Source: CAVRZY01 sp963725415 (GTDB taxonomy: Bacteria; Acidobacteriota; Terriglobia; Bryobacterales; Bryobacteraceae). From it: a stretch of DNA of 64,000 bases. The stretch is from the NCBI GenBank assembly GCA_963725415.1, contig CAVRZY010000246.1, forward strand, positions 1 through 64,000, written 5' to 3'. A program made the translations under genes and the position numbers. Numbering within the stretch: position 1 is the stretch's first letter; each line of letters opens with the position of its first letter. Below are positions 24,778 through 32,528 of this stretch, piece by piece. Below the pieces are notes generated by a model, which made no database searches, was not told the DNA's origin, and saw nothing but the letters and a program-made list of their open reading frames with translations.

Positions 24778-24927
24778 CTTGCCATCCCCCAGTTTCGCGC
24801 CCACCAGCTCTGCCATTCGCGTAATTCGGGGACTGGCTCGAATTTCGCCGCTTTTGCGAAATTCGTTGCCTGTACCCGAATTACCGTCCCCGCATTGATC
24901 CCGCCGAAGAAACTGGGGGAGGGCAAG
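24778..24927. repeat. Nested palindromic repeat upstream of the aroF promoter
   Basis: The inner palindrome (24821-24884) runs from GTAATTCGGGGACTGG to CCTGTACCCGAATTAC with GAATTTCGC/GCGAAATTC in the centre, and matches the copy at 9893-9958 closely in inverted orientation. Outer arms CTTGCCATCCCCCAGTTTC (24778-24796) and its near-complement (24909-24927) enclose it. No gene inside. Confidence 0.75.
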
Positions 24928-24964
24928 CGTTTTGCGGGTGGGGTGGGCCAGTTTTTTTCCGGCT

Positions 24965-24988
24965 GGGCAGGTCGGGGACCTGCCCCAC
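24965..24988. repeat. 24-bp palindromic repeat, intergenic copy
   Basis: Stem GGGCAGGTC/GACCTGCCC plus CAC at one end. Identical over 24 bases, in inverted orientation, to the copy inside a coding sequence at 54470-54493. Confidence 0.75.
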
Positions 24989-25083
24989 GAGGAGTGCAGA
25001 AACTCCATTAAGGGGCCAGAGGCTTGTGTCTAGAATGGCGGCTGTTTGGTTCGTTGCATTGCCGGAACAGGGATAATTCGTTT

Positions 25084-26203
25084 ATGCGATGGAAAGTCAT
25101 CGTTACGGTTTGGTGTGCCCTGGCCGGCCCGGTTGGCGCTGGGGAGGATACCGTAGGATTCGACACTCAAGCGGCGGAGCGATTTGCGAAGCTGGCGCTG
25201 GAGTGCGTGGGGCGGGAGTACCCCAACAAGATCGCACACGTTCTGAACTCAGACCAGGACGTCCAGCCGCCCCGGCAACTGACCCCGGCGTTCTGTGGGT
25301 GCTACGATTGGCACTCCTCGGTGCACGGGCACTGGTTGCTGGCCCGCCTGGCGCGGACTTTTCCTCAGGCCCCGTCGGCAGCGCACGCCAGGGAAGCGCT
25401 GGCGAGGAGCCTTACCGCCGTCAACATGGCGGCAGAGGTGAGTTATTTGGAGGGAGCAGGACGCGCGAGCTTCGAGCGCCCGTACGGGCTGGCGTGGCTA
25501 TTGCAGCTCGGCGCGGAGCTGCGCGAGTGGGATGCGCCAGGAGCCAGGCAGTGGTCGGCGACGCTGGAACCACTCGAGAGAGCGGCCGCGCGCCGGCTGA
25601 AGGAGTGGCTGCCAAAGCTGTCGCACCCGGTCCGCGCGGGCGAACACACCCAGACCGCGTTTTCATTGGGACTGATGCTGGACTGGGGGCGCGGCATTGG
25701 GGATGGGGAATTCCAGGCGCTGGTGGAGTCGAAGATCCGTGCTTTCTATCTGGGGGATCGCGGCTGCCCGCTGCACTATCGAGCCCTCCGGCGAAGACTT
25801 CCTCTCGCCCTGTCTGGCGGAGGCGGACGCGGTGCGCCGGATTCTGGGGCCCGCGGAATTCGCGGCCTGGCTGAACCGATTTCTTCCGGGTATCCCGCGC
25901 AACGGTTCCGGAAAGTGGCTGACTCCTGCGGTCGCCAGTGACCCAAGCGATCCCCGGCTGGCGCACCTGGATGGTCTCAACCTGAGCCGCGCCTGGATGC
26001 TGGAAGGAATTGCCTCCGCGCTGCCTGGCAAGGACCCGCGGCGGAAGTCGCTGGCTGCCGCGGCCGCCGCGCACCGCCAGTCGGGGCTGGCCTCGGTGAC
26101 GGGCCGGCATTACGAGGGGGGCCACTGGCTGGGCAGCTTTGCGGTGTATCTGGTTACCCAGCGCGGGCTAGGCGGGGCGGGCCGCGCCAAGCCCGGCTTC
26201 TGA
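25084..26203 (+). CDS. DUF2891-family secreted protein, one-base frameshift
   Basis: About 372 residues when joined. Signal peptide MRWKVIVTVWCALAGPVGAG from ATG 25084. Then FAKLALECVGREYPNKIAHVL, AFCGCYDWHSSVHGHWLLARL and ERPYGLAWLLQLG, typical of DUF2891. After about 25785 the family sequence continues in the next frame: IEPSGEDFLSPCLAEADAVRRIL, PRLAHLDGLNLSRAWML, YEGGHWLGSFAVYLV. One extra base (around CTATCGAG) explains it. The fold is probably an alpha/alpha barrel; function is not known. Confidence 0.82.
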
Positions 26204-26230
26204 TATAGAATGCTCCGAGGAGTATTTACG

Positions 26231-26839
26231 ATGAACAGATCTCGAACTCTGCGTCGTCGCAAGTTCCTTCAGGTCGCCGCCACGGCTGCGGCTTCCGGGG
26301 CGGCAGTCTCCTGCGGCGGTCGAAAGAGTCCCTGGCGCTTCTTCACCATCGAGGAAGCGGGCATCCTCACGGCGCTGTGCGAGCGCATCATCCCGACCGA
26401 TCAGGAGCCCGGCGCCGCCTGGGCCGGCGTAGTCAACTTCATTGACCGGCACCTGACAGGGCACTACAAGCGCTTCCAGGAGACCTACCGGCAGGGCCTG
26501 GCCTGCGTGGAGCAGACCAGCCAGGCGCTGTTCGGCAAAAGGTTTCTCGAGCTCGGCGGGGAGCAGCAAACCGAGATCCTGAGGGTCCTGGAGAGCGATC
26601 AGGCGCCGCGCGAGATCTGGATGCAGGTTCCGGCAAAGCAGTTTTTCGATTTGGTGGTGGCCCACACGATGCAGGGCTACTACGGCGATCCGCGGCACGG
26701 CGGCAACCGGGATGCGGTCAGTTGGAAGGTGATCGGCGTGCCGCTGGTGCCCATTCGAGGACGCGATCAGTACGATCTATCCAAGCCCGGACTGCCCGAT
26801 CAATTCTTGCGGAGGGAGAAGTGGGCGCGAAACATGTAA
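26231..26839 (+). CDS. Gluconate 2-dehydrogenase subunit 3-like protein
   Basis: 202 residues from ATG 26231 with GAGGAG 8 bases upstream. Tat signal: RRRKFLQVAATAAASGAAVSC. The body has FFTIEEAGILTALCERIIPTD, FIDRHLTGHYKRFQETYRQG and HTMQGYYGDPRHGGNRDAVSW, as in the small subunit of membrane-bound gluconate and related sugar dehydrogenases. It carries the large FAD subunit across the membrane as a hitchhiker, since the next gene has no signal. Its end overlaps the FAD-subunit gene by 19 bases. Confidence 0.9.
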   Translation: MNRSRTLRRRKFLQVAATAAASGAAVSCGGRKSPWRFFTIEEAGILTALCERIIPTDQEPGAAWAGVVNFIDRHLTGHYKRFQETYRQGLACVEQTSQALFGKRFLELGGEQQTEILRVLESDQAPREIWMQVPAKQFFDLVVAHTMQGYYGDPRHGGNRDAVSWKVIGVPLVPIRGRDQYDLSKPGLPDQFLRREKWARNM

Positions 26840-28467
26840 ACGCGGTGGTGGTCGGAGCAGGCGCGGCGGGCGGCATCGTGGCCAAGGAGCTGGCCGAAGC
26901 CGGGCTGAGCGTGGCGCTGCTAGAGCGCGGGAAATGGCTCACCGCATTCGATTGCCGGAAAGACGACCTGCGCAACCAGCGTACTACGGTGCTGGGCAAC
27001 GGCTTCGGACCCGATGACGAGCGGCATCCGCGGGTGGTGGCAGACGGCAACGGGCAGGAGCGGATCGTACGCGCCAGCGAAAGCGGCTACCAGAACAACG
27101 CGGCCTGCGTGGGTGGCGGCACCCTCACTTACGGAGCCATGGCGTGGCGCTACATGGAAAAAGATTTCCGCATGCGCTCGACTTACGGCGCGCCGGAGGG
27201 CAGCACCCTGGAGGACTGGCCCATCGGCTATGACGACCTGGAGCCTTACTACGAAAAAGCGGAGTGGGAGATCGGGGTCTCGGGGGACGTCTCCGGCGAT
27301 CCGTTCCATGCGCCGCGCAAGAAGCCGCTGCCCATGCCTCCCCTGCCGCCCAACAAGGAATACCAGGTTCTGCACCCGGCGGCGAAGCGTCTCGGTCTGC
27401 ACCCCTTTGACATTCCCATGCTGCGCAACAGCGTGCCCTACAGCGGAAGGCCGGCCTGCATGAGATGCCGCTGGTGCGTAGGATTCGCCTGCGAGGTGGA
27501 CGCCAAGTGCGGGACGCACAACACGGTGATTCCCAAAGCGCTGGCCACCAAGAACTGCGAGCTGCGCACGGAGTGCGTGGCCAAAGAGATCCTCACCGAC
27601 TCGCGCGGGCGCGTCACGGGCGTGGCCTATTTCGACCCCAACGACAGGCTCCAGGAGCAGAGCGCAGACCTGGTGGTAGTTTCCTGCTGCGCCATTGAAT
27701 CGGCGCGCCTGCTGCTGAACTCGAAGAGCAAGCTTCACCCCAACGGCCTGGGCAACCGCTACGACTGGGTAGGCCGCAACCTGCAAGGACACACTTACCC
27801 CGGGGCCTTCGGCCTGTTCAATCTCGAGGTGTACGACGACGTGGGGCCGGGGGCCGGCATTGCGATCTGCGACTATAACCATGGCAACCCAGGCTTGAGA
27901 GGCGGGGCCGTGCTGGCCAACGAGTTCATCCGCCTGCCCTACCAGTTCGTGGGGCAGGTCCCGCCCAGCGTGCCACGCTGGGGCTCGGCGCACAAAGACT
28001 TCATGCGCAAGGCCTACAAGCGCAGCATCGGCGTCAAAGGCCCGGTACAGGAGATGCCGGTCTTCGACGCCAGGGTGCAGGTGGACCCGCGGGTGAAGGA
28101 TCACTGGGGCATCCCGGTAGCCCGCCTGTCCGGACGAAAACACCCGCACACCATCGAAGTGGCGGCTTTCATCGCCTCCAAAGCCGCGGTCTGGCTGAAG
28201 GAAGCGGGGGCCACCTTCATCTGGAAGAACGTGCCGGGCCCGAGTCTCAGCGGGGGCCAGCACCAGGCCGGGACCTGCCGCATGGGCAACGACCCGAAAA
28301 CCTCGGTGGTGGACAAGTACTGCCGGGTGCACGACCTGGACAACCTCTACGTGGTGGACGGCAGCGTGCACGTCACCAACGGCGGCTTTAACCCGGTGCT
28401 GACTATTATGGCCATCGCCTACTGTGCGTCCGAGCAGATTGTGCGTTCAGGGAAAGGGCGGGGATGA
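26821..28467 (+). CDS. GMC-family FAD dehydrogenase, large subunit
   Basis: 548 residues from GTG 26821, which has GGAGG about 6 bases upstream; longer in-frame extension is not supported. The FAD-binding motif VVVGAGAAGGIVAKELAEAG, AACVGGGTLTYGAMAWRY, LNSKSKLHPNGLGN and the C-terminal GMC part HQAGTCRMGNDP, NLYVVDGSVHVTNGGFNPVLTIMAIAY hold the catalytic His and Asn. A Cys-rich part (CMRCRWCVGFACEVDAKCG) is as in gluconate/fructose dehydrogenase large subunits. It oxidises a sugar or polyol; the electron acceptor may be the cytochrome at 28949 or another one. The substrate is open. Confidence 0.9.
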   Translation: MGAKHVNAVVVGAGAAGGIVAKELAEAGLSVALLERGKWLTAFDCRKDDLRNQRTTVLGNGFGPDDERHPRVVADGNGQERIVRASESGYQNNAACVGGGTLTYGAMAWRYMEKDFRMRSTYGAPEGSTLEDWPIGYDDLEPYYEKAEWEIGVSGDVSGDPFHAPRKKPLPMPPLPPNKEYQVLHPAAKRLGLHPFDIPMLRNSVPYSGRPACMRCRWCVGFACEVDAKCGTHNTVIPKALATKNCELRTECVAKEILTDSRGRVTGVAYFDPNDRLQEQSADLVVVSCCAIESARLLLNSKSKLHPNGLGNRYDWVGRNLQGHTYPGAFGLFNLEVYDDVGPGAGIAICDYNHGNPGLRGGAVLANEFIRLPYQFVGQVPPSVPRWGSAHKDFMRKAYKRSIGVKGPVQEMPVFDARVQVDPRVKDHWGIPVARLSGRKHPHTIEVAAFIASKAAVWLKEAGATFIWKNVPGPSLSGGQHQAGTCRMGNDPKTSVVDKYCRVHDLDNLYVVDGSVHVTNGGFNPVLTIMAIAYCASEQIVRSGKGRG

Positions 28468-28929
28468 TTCACCGCAGAGACGCAAAGGACGCAGAGGTAA
28501 CGCAGAGAACTATCAATGAAATCAGCAAGGAGGTGATCGGCGCGGCAATCGAGGTCCATCGCGCCCTCGGGCCAGGCTTATTGGAGTCGGCTTACACCGA
28601 GTGCTTGTGCCGAGAACTGTCCCTGCGCCGGATCCCATTCCTACGCGAGGTGCCATTGCCTGTCGAGTACAAGGGAGTCCGGCTCGAAGTGTGCCTACCG
28701 TCTCGACCTGCTGGTTGACGACATGGTCGTCGTGGAAGTCAAATCCGTGGAGGGCATCCTTCCCATTCACGAAGCGCAACTGCTGACCTATCTGAAGTTG
28801 GGCGGATGGAAACTCGGCCTGTTGATCAACTTCAATGTACCCTTGCTAAAGCAAGGGATTCGCAGGCGAGTCTGGCATTTCAAAGAGGATCTCTGTGCCG
28901 CCTCTGGGGTCTCTGCGGCTCTGCGGTGA
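28464..28929 (+). CDS. GxxExxY-family protein carried in a repeat unit, one-base frameshift
   Basis: The motif GLLESAY gives the family its name. The first frame reads EVIGAAIEVHRALGPG and ELSLRRIPFLREVPLPVEYKG, and after one extra base (about 28690-28696) the second reads YRLDLLVDDMVVVEVKS, LPIHEAQLLTYLKLGGWKLGLLINF. A PD-(D/E)xK-like nuclease fold has been suggested for the family (E...D...ExK); here D-x11-E-V-K is visible. The first codons (HRRDAKDAEVTQR) and last ones come from the flanking CGCAGAG repeat. It lies between the dehydrogenase and the cytochrome genes as an insertion; the ATG overlaps the dehydrogenase stop. Confidence 0.8.
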
Positions 28930-28948
28930 ACAGAAAGCTGAAGCAACG

Positions 28949-30025
28949 ATGAAGCTACCGAAATCACGATTGGCCATCGCGGCCACGGTGGTGGTGGTTC
29001 TGCTGTTGGCGGTGCCGGCGGCCAGCCTCTACTACGAAAGCACGGGGGGAGGGTCCTGCGCGAGCTGCCATGAGATTGTCAAGGCGTATGACTCGTGGCG
29101 GGTGTCCACGCACCGGGGAGTGAATTGCGCGCGCTGTCATGGAGACGCGCTGAGCGTGGACCCGGATTTCCATCTGGGCAACGTGCGCCGGCTGGTGACA
29201 CACCTTCGCGGCAAGGCGTCCGAGGAAATCCGGATCCGCAACCTGGATCTGGAGCAGGTGGTGGAGCGCTGCAAGAAGTGCCACGAACAGGAATTCGCGG
29301 ATTGGCGAGCCGGCCCCCACGGCATCACCTACGCCAACATCTTCCTGGACAAGAAACACAACGTGCAGCGGCTTCTGATGGACGACTGCCTGCGCTGCCA
29401 CGGGATGCACTTCGAGGGGAACATCCAGGAGCTGGTCACGCCGATTGACACGACTGGCCCGTGGCGGCTGAAGGTTCCGGAGCTGGCGAACCGTCCCGCC
29501 ATCCCCTGCCTGAGCTGTCACCAAATGCACCGGGAGGGGCAGCCGCTGGGCCGGCGCACCGCCTCCAAAAGCCCCATCCCCGGGCCCAGCCAGGAGTTTT
29601 ACCGGCCGTCGCTGGCTTTGTTCGAACGTCGGGAGCTCATACCGGTATCCGTGAAGCTGCTGAGTCTGCCCGAGATGCGCGAGGGCGAGCGGAAGGCCAG
29701 GATCAGCCCGGATAGTCGGCAGGCGCTGTGCTACCAGTGTCACGCGCCGCTGGCGAACGCACAGGTTGGCTCGGGTGACGACCGCACCGCCATCGGGGTC
29801 CACGAAGGGATCAGTTGCCTGGCCTGTCACCTCAAGCATGGCCAGCAGACTCGCGCTTCCTGCGCTTACTGCCACCCGCGCCTGTCCAATTGCGGGCTGG
29901 ACGTGGAGAAGATGGACACCAGCTTCCTGTCGCTGAAGAGCCGCCACAACATTCATTTCGTGAAATGTATCGACTGCCATCCCAAGGGCGTGCCGCCGAA
30001 ACGGAAGACGCGCCAGGCGGATTAG
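28949..30025 (+). CDS. Nine-haem c-type cytochrome
   Basis: 358 residues from ATG 28949. One N-terminal membrane helix (about residues 8-27) that may be a signal anchor. Nine CxxCH motifs: CASCH, CARCH, CKKCH, CLRCH, CLSCH, CYQCH, CLACH, CAYCH and CIDCH. The first part (STGGGSCASCHEIVKAYDSWRVSTHRG) is like NapC/NrfH quinol oxidising heads. Such proteins carry electrons in the periplasm. Neighbouring dehydrogenase genes suggest, but do not prove, that it takes electrons from the sugar oxidation. Confidence 0.88.
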   Translation: MKLPKSRLAIAATVVVVLLLAVPAASLYYESTGGGSCASCHEIVKAYDSWRVSTHRGVNCARCHGDALSVDPDFHLGNVRRLVTHLRGKASEEIRIRNLDLEQVVERCKKCHEQEFADWRAGPHGITYANIFLDKKHNVQRLLMDDCLRCHGMHFEGNIQELVTPIDTTGPWRLKVPELANRPAIPCLSCHQMHREGQPLGRRTASKSPIPGPSQEFYRPSLALFERRELIPVSVKLLSLPEMREGERKARISPDSRQALCYQCHAPLANAQVGSGDDRTAIGVHEGISCLACHLKHGQQTRASCAYCHPRLSNCGLDVEKMDTSFLSLKSRHNIHFVKCIDCHPKGVPPKRKTRQAD

Positions 30026-30040
30026 GCGGAACAGGGAGAC

Positions 30041-30445
30041 TTACGCCAGCCCGAAGTGGGCGTGATACTTGCGGGGCAGCTTGGCGGGCTTCATGTCCCG
30101 GCTACAGAAGATGTGCTTGGTCTGGCCGGTGGCCAGCAGGCGGTCTCCCTCCACCCGCCGGATTTCGTAGCTGAACCGCACCATACGGGGGTTGGCAGCT
30201 TCCATCCGGGTCTTCACGATCACCTCGTCATCGAAGCGCGCCGGATGGAGATAGCGGCAGTGCGTCTCGACCACCGCCAGCAGCACGCCATCTTCGACCT
30301 CCATTACTCTGTAGTCGAAGCCGACTGCCCTGCAATACTCGACCCGGCCGAACTCCATCCAAACCAGGTAGTGGGAATGATGGGCCACGCCCATTTGATC
30401 AGTCTCGGCATAACGGACGCGGAAGCGGGTTTCGTATGGGTGCAT
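30041..30445 (-). CDS. Acyl-CoA thioesterase (4HBT, YbgC/FadM-like)
   Basis: 134 residues. VRYAETDQMGVAHHSHYLVWMEFGRVEYCRAVG has the catalytic Asp of the hot-dog fold (TDxxGxxHH), followed by VLLAVVETHCRYLHPARFDDEVIV and VEGDRLLATGQTKHIFC. It splits acyl-CoA thioesters; chain length unknown. The ATG at 30445 is 8 bases after a TATAAT box on the same strand. Confidence 0.93.
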   Translation of the reverse strand: MHPYETRFRVRYAETDQMGVAHHSHYLVWMEFGRVEYCRAVGFDYRVMEVEDGVLLAVVETHCRYLHPARFDDEVIVKTRMEAANPRMVRFSYEIRRVEGDRLLATGQTKHIFCSRDMKPAKLPRKYHAHFGLA

Positions 30446-30453
30446 GGTCGAGA

Positions 30454-30459
30454 ATTATA
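30454..30459 (-). promoter_or_regulatory. -10 box TATAAT 8 bases before the thioesterase ATG
   Basis: Perfect TATAAT (30459-30454 on the minus strand) with a start site expected at or next to ATG 30445. No good -35 hexamer. Confidence 0.45.
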
Positions 30460-30509
30460 CCCAAGCGCAACCCGGTGCCAGCGGATACCGTCTGATAGGA
30501 TGGCTTTAG

Positions 30510-31229
30510 GTGCGGGTCAAGGTCCTGTTTTTTGGCGTACTGAGGGAGGTTATGGGCCAGGCGGAGGAACTCCTGGAACTGGAGGCTGGGGCGCGCCTGG
30601 AGACGGTTTTCGATCACTACGCCGCACGGTTTCCGCGCCTGGGTGAGATGTCCGAGAGCATCTTGGCCGCTCGCAATCAGCAATTCTGCTCTCGGGAGAC
30701 GGTGGTGGTGGAGGGAGACGAAATCGCCTTGCTGCCGCCGGTCAGCGGCGGGGCCTGCCGCTACACGCATCAGATCGTCGAGGAGCCGAAGGGCCACTTC
30801 TTCGCGCTCACCCGCGAGCCGATCGACACCGGTGAGTTGCGGGCGCGCCTGCTGCGGGGCGAGGATGGGGCGGCGGTGTGTTTCGAGGGGGTGGCGCGCA
30901 ACAACCGCCGCGGCCGGCCCACCCTGTACCTGGACTACGAATGCTACGAACCGATGGCGGTGAAGATGATGGCGCAGATCGGCTGCGAGCTGGCGCGAGC
31001 TTATTCGATTGGGCGCATCGGCATGGTGCACCGGCTGGGTCGGGTGGGAATTAGAGAAACCAGCGTGGCGGTCCTGGTCACGGCCCCGCATCGGAAGGCC
31101 GCTTTCGAGGCCGCTTCGGAAGGAATCAACCGGTTAAAACATCGGGTTCCGATCTGGAAGAAAGAGTACTTCGAGGACGGGGAAGTCTGGGTCGAAGGAG
31201 AGTGGGACCCAGCCCTGCTGCACCCATGA
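30510..31229 (+). CDS. MoaD-MoaE fusion, molybdopterin synthase
   Basis: 239 residues, GTG start. Residues 1-81 are MoaD (KVLFFGVLREVMGQAEELLEL, EGDEIALLPPVSGG) and the rest is MoaE (HFFALTREPIDTGELRARL, GAAVCFEGVARNNRRG, RIGMVHRLGRVGIRETSVAVLV, APHRKAAFEAASEGINRLK, VPIWKKEYFEDG with the active lysines). The MoaD Gly-Gly that must be free to carry the thiocarboxylate is internal here, followed by ACRYTH. Either the chain is cut after Gly-Gly, as described for the mycobacterial fusion MoaX, or the fusion works differently. Stop overlaps the VWFA gene start. Confidence 0.93.
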   Translation: MRVKVLFFGVLREVMGQAEELLELEAGARLETVFDHYAARFPRLGEMSESILAARNQQFCSRETVVVEGDEIALLPPVSGGACRYTHQIVEEPKGHFFALTREPIDTGELRARLLRGEDGAAVCFEGVARNNRRGRPTLYLDYECYEPMAVKMMAQIGCELARAYSIGRIGMVHRLGRVGIRETSVAVLVTAPHRKAAFEAASEGINRLKHRVPIWKKEYFEDGEVWVEGEWDPALLHP

Positions 31230-32167
31230 TGCGACGCCTCTGGCCCATCTCGGTTCTGGCAGCGTTGTTGCTGGCGGCAACGACGGCTGTGCTCTCGCAG
31301 GAGACCGTCATTCGCGTGAACGTGCGGCTGGTGCGAATCCTGGCGACGGTGAAGAACACCGCGGGGCAACTGGTCGGAACACTCGAGAAAGGTGATTTCC
31401 AGGTCTCCGATAACGGGGTCTCGCAAGAGCTGGCGATTTTCGAGCACCACACCGAACAACCGCTTTCGGTAGCCCTGCTGGTCGATACCAGCGCCTCCAC
31501 GGGCATCGAGTTGCAGTACGAACTCGAGTCGGTGAGGCGGTTTCTGGCGGCGCTCTTCCGGGAGGGCAACCCGGAGGACGCGTTGGCGCTGTACAGCTTC
31601 AACTACCAGGTCACCCGCGAGAGCAGCTTCACACGGCGGCTGGACCGGCTGGAGCAAGCGCTGAAGGGCTTGAAGAACGTGGGCGGCACCAGCCTGTACG
31701 ACGCCATCTACCTGGCGTCCGGGGACCTGGAGGAACGCCAGGGGCGACACGTCGTGGTAGTGGTCACCGATGGTGGGGACACAACCAGCTCAAAGAGCTT
31801 TCATCAGGCGCTGGAGGCGGCCCAGATAGCCGACGCAGTCATTTATCCGATCCTGGTGATGCCCATCACGAACGAGGCGGGAAGGAATATCGGGGGCGAG
31901 AATGCACTGACGACGCTGGCCGCGGGTACCGCGGGGCGCGTGTTTGCGCCCACGGTGGGAGCTTCGCTAGACGCGGCCTTTACGGATATCCTGCGAGAGC
32001 TGCGGACCCAATACTTGCTGGCGTATTACCCCAGGAACGTGCCGTACACCAAGGACCGGTTTCACCGGCTGGAGGTGAGGGTACGCCGGCCGGATTTGCA
32101 GGTTCTGGCGCGCACCGGCTATTATGGGGATGCGGAAGAGGCGAAGACATGGACCCCCGTGCGATGA
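31226..32167 (+). CDS. VWFA-domain protein of the acidobacterial type
   Basis: 313 residues. Signal peptide (RLWPISVLAALLLAATTAVLSQ). Then VNVRLVRILATVKNTAGQLV and LEKGDFQVSDNGVSQELAIFE, typical of the family named VWFA-related acidobacterial (TIGR03436). The A domain has the MIDAS part VALLVDTSAST, GGTSLYDAIYLASGDL and VVVVVTDGGDTTSS. Exported; no known function. ATG 31226 overlaps the moaDE stop (ATGA), and the Hfq-like gene overlaps or directly follows. Confidence 0.88.
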   Translation: MMRRLWPISVLAALLLAATTAVLSQETVIRVNVRLVRILATVKNTAGQLVGTLEKGDFQVSDNGVSQELAIFEHHTEQPLSVALLVDTSASTGIELQYELESVRRFLAALFREGNPEDALALYSFNYQVTRESSFTRRLDRLEQALKGLKNVGGTSLYDAIYLASGDLEERQGRHVVVVVTDGGDTTSSKSFHQALEAAQIADAVIYPILVMPITNEAGRNIGGENALTTLAAGTAGRVFAPTVGASLDAAFTDILRELRTQYLLAYYPRNVPYTKDRFHRLEVRVRRPDLQVLARTGYYGDAEEAKTWTPVR

Positions 32168-32190
32168 ATCTCGGCCGGCCAGGAGGCGGA

Positions 32191-32433
32191 GTGAGCAGAA
32201 AGAACAAGAAGAAATCGCCCCGAGCCAGGGCGCCCGAGCAGACCTTCGAAGAGGTGCGCTATTTGAAGTACCTGATCGACCAGGAAGTGCCGGTTCGGGT
32301 ACGTCTGAGCAGCAACGAAGAGGTCTCGGGAACCATCGAGTACTACGACGCCTCTTTCATCCGCCTGACCCGGCAGGACGAGCCGAATCTGTTCATCTTC
32401 AAGCACGACATCAAGTACTTGTACGAGGAATAG
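32191..32433 (+). CDS. Hfq/Sm-like RNA-binding protein
   Basis: 80 residues from GTG 32191, chosen because AGGAGG lies 4 bases upstream; ATG 32164, overlapping the VWFA stop, is possible. After a basic tail (RKNKKKSPRAR) comes an Sm-like core: EQTFEEVRYLKYLIDQEVPV, VRLSSNEEVSGTIEYYDASF, IRLTRQDEPNLFIFKHDIKY. The ending FIFKHDI is in the place of the Hfq YKHAI motif. Classical Hfq has QDPFLN at its start, missing here. It may be the small-RNA chaperone of this lineage; it lies apart from miaA/hflX. Confidence 0.75.
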   Translation: MSRKNKKKSPRARAPEQTFEEVRYLKYLIDQEVPVRVRLSSNEEVSGTIEYYDASFIRLTRQDEPNLFIFKHDIKYLYEE

Positions 32434-32528
32434 CGGCTAGCCAAGAGCGGTTTTCGCCGCCCGAACAAGAGCAGGTGATTCCCACGTCATTTCAGAAGCA
32501 CAACACTGGCTGATGGCCGAAGGCTTTG

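Noticed and set aside
24663..24926. 87-residue frame that contains the aroF leader peptide as its end
   Set aside because: The upstream part crosses the repeat and the promoter; the -10 box and the ATG at 24725 support the short peptide only.
26920..28371. 483-residue frame on the minus strand
   Set aside because: Antisense to the GMC dehydrogenase gene, which has all family motifs.
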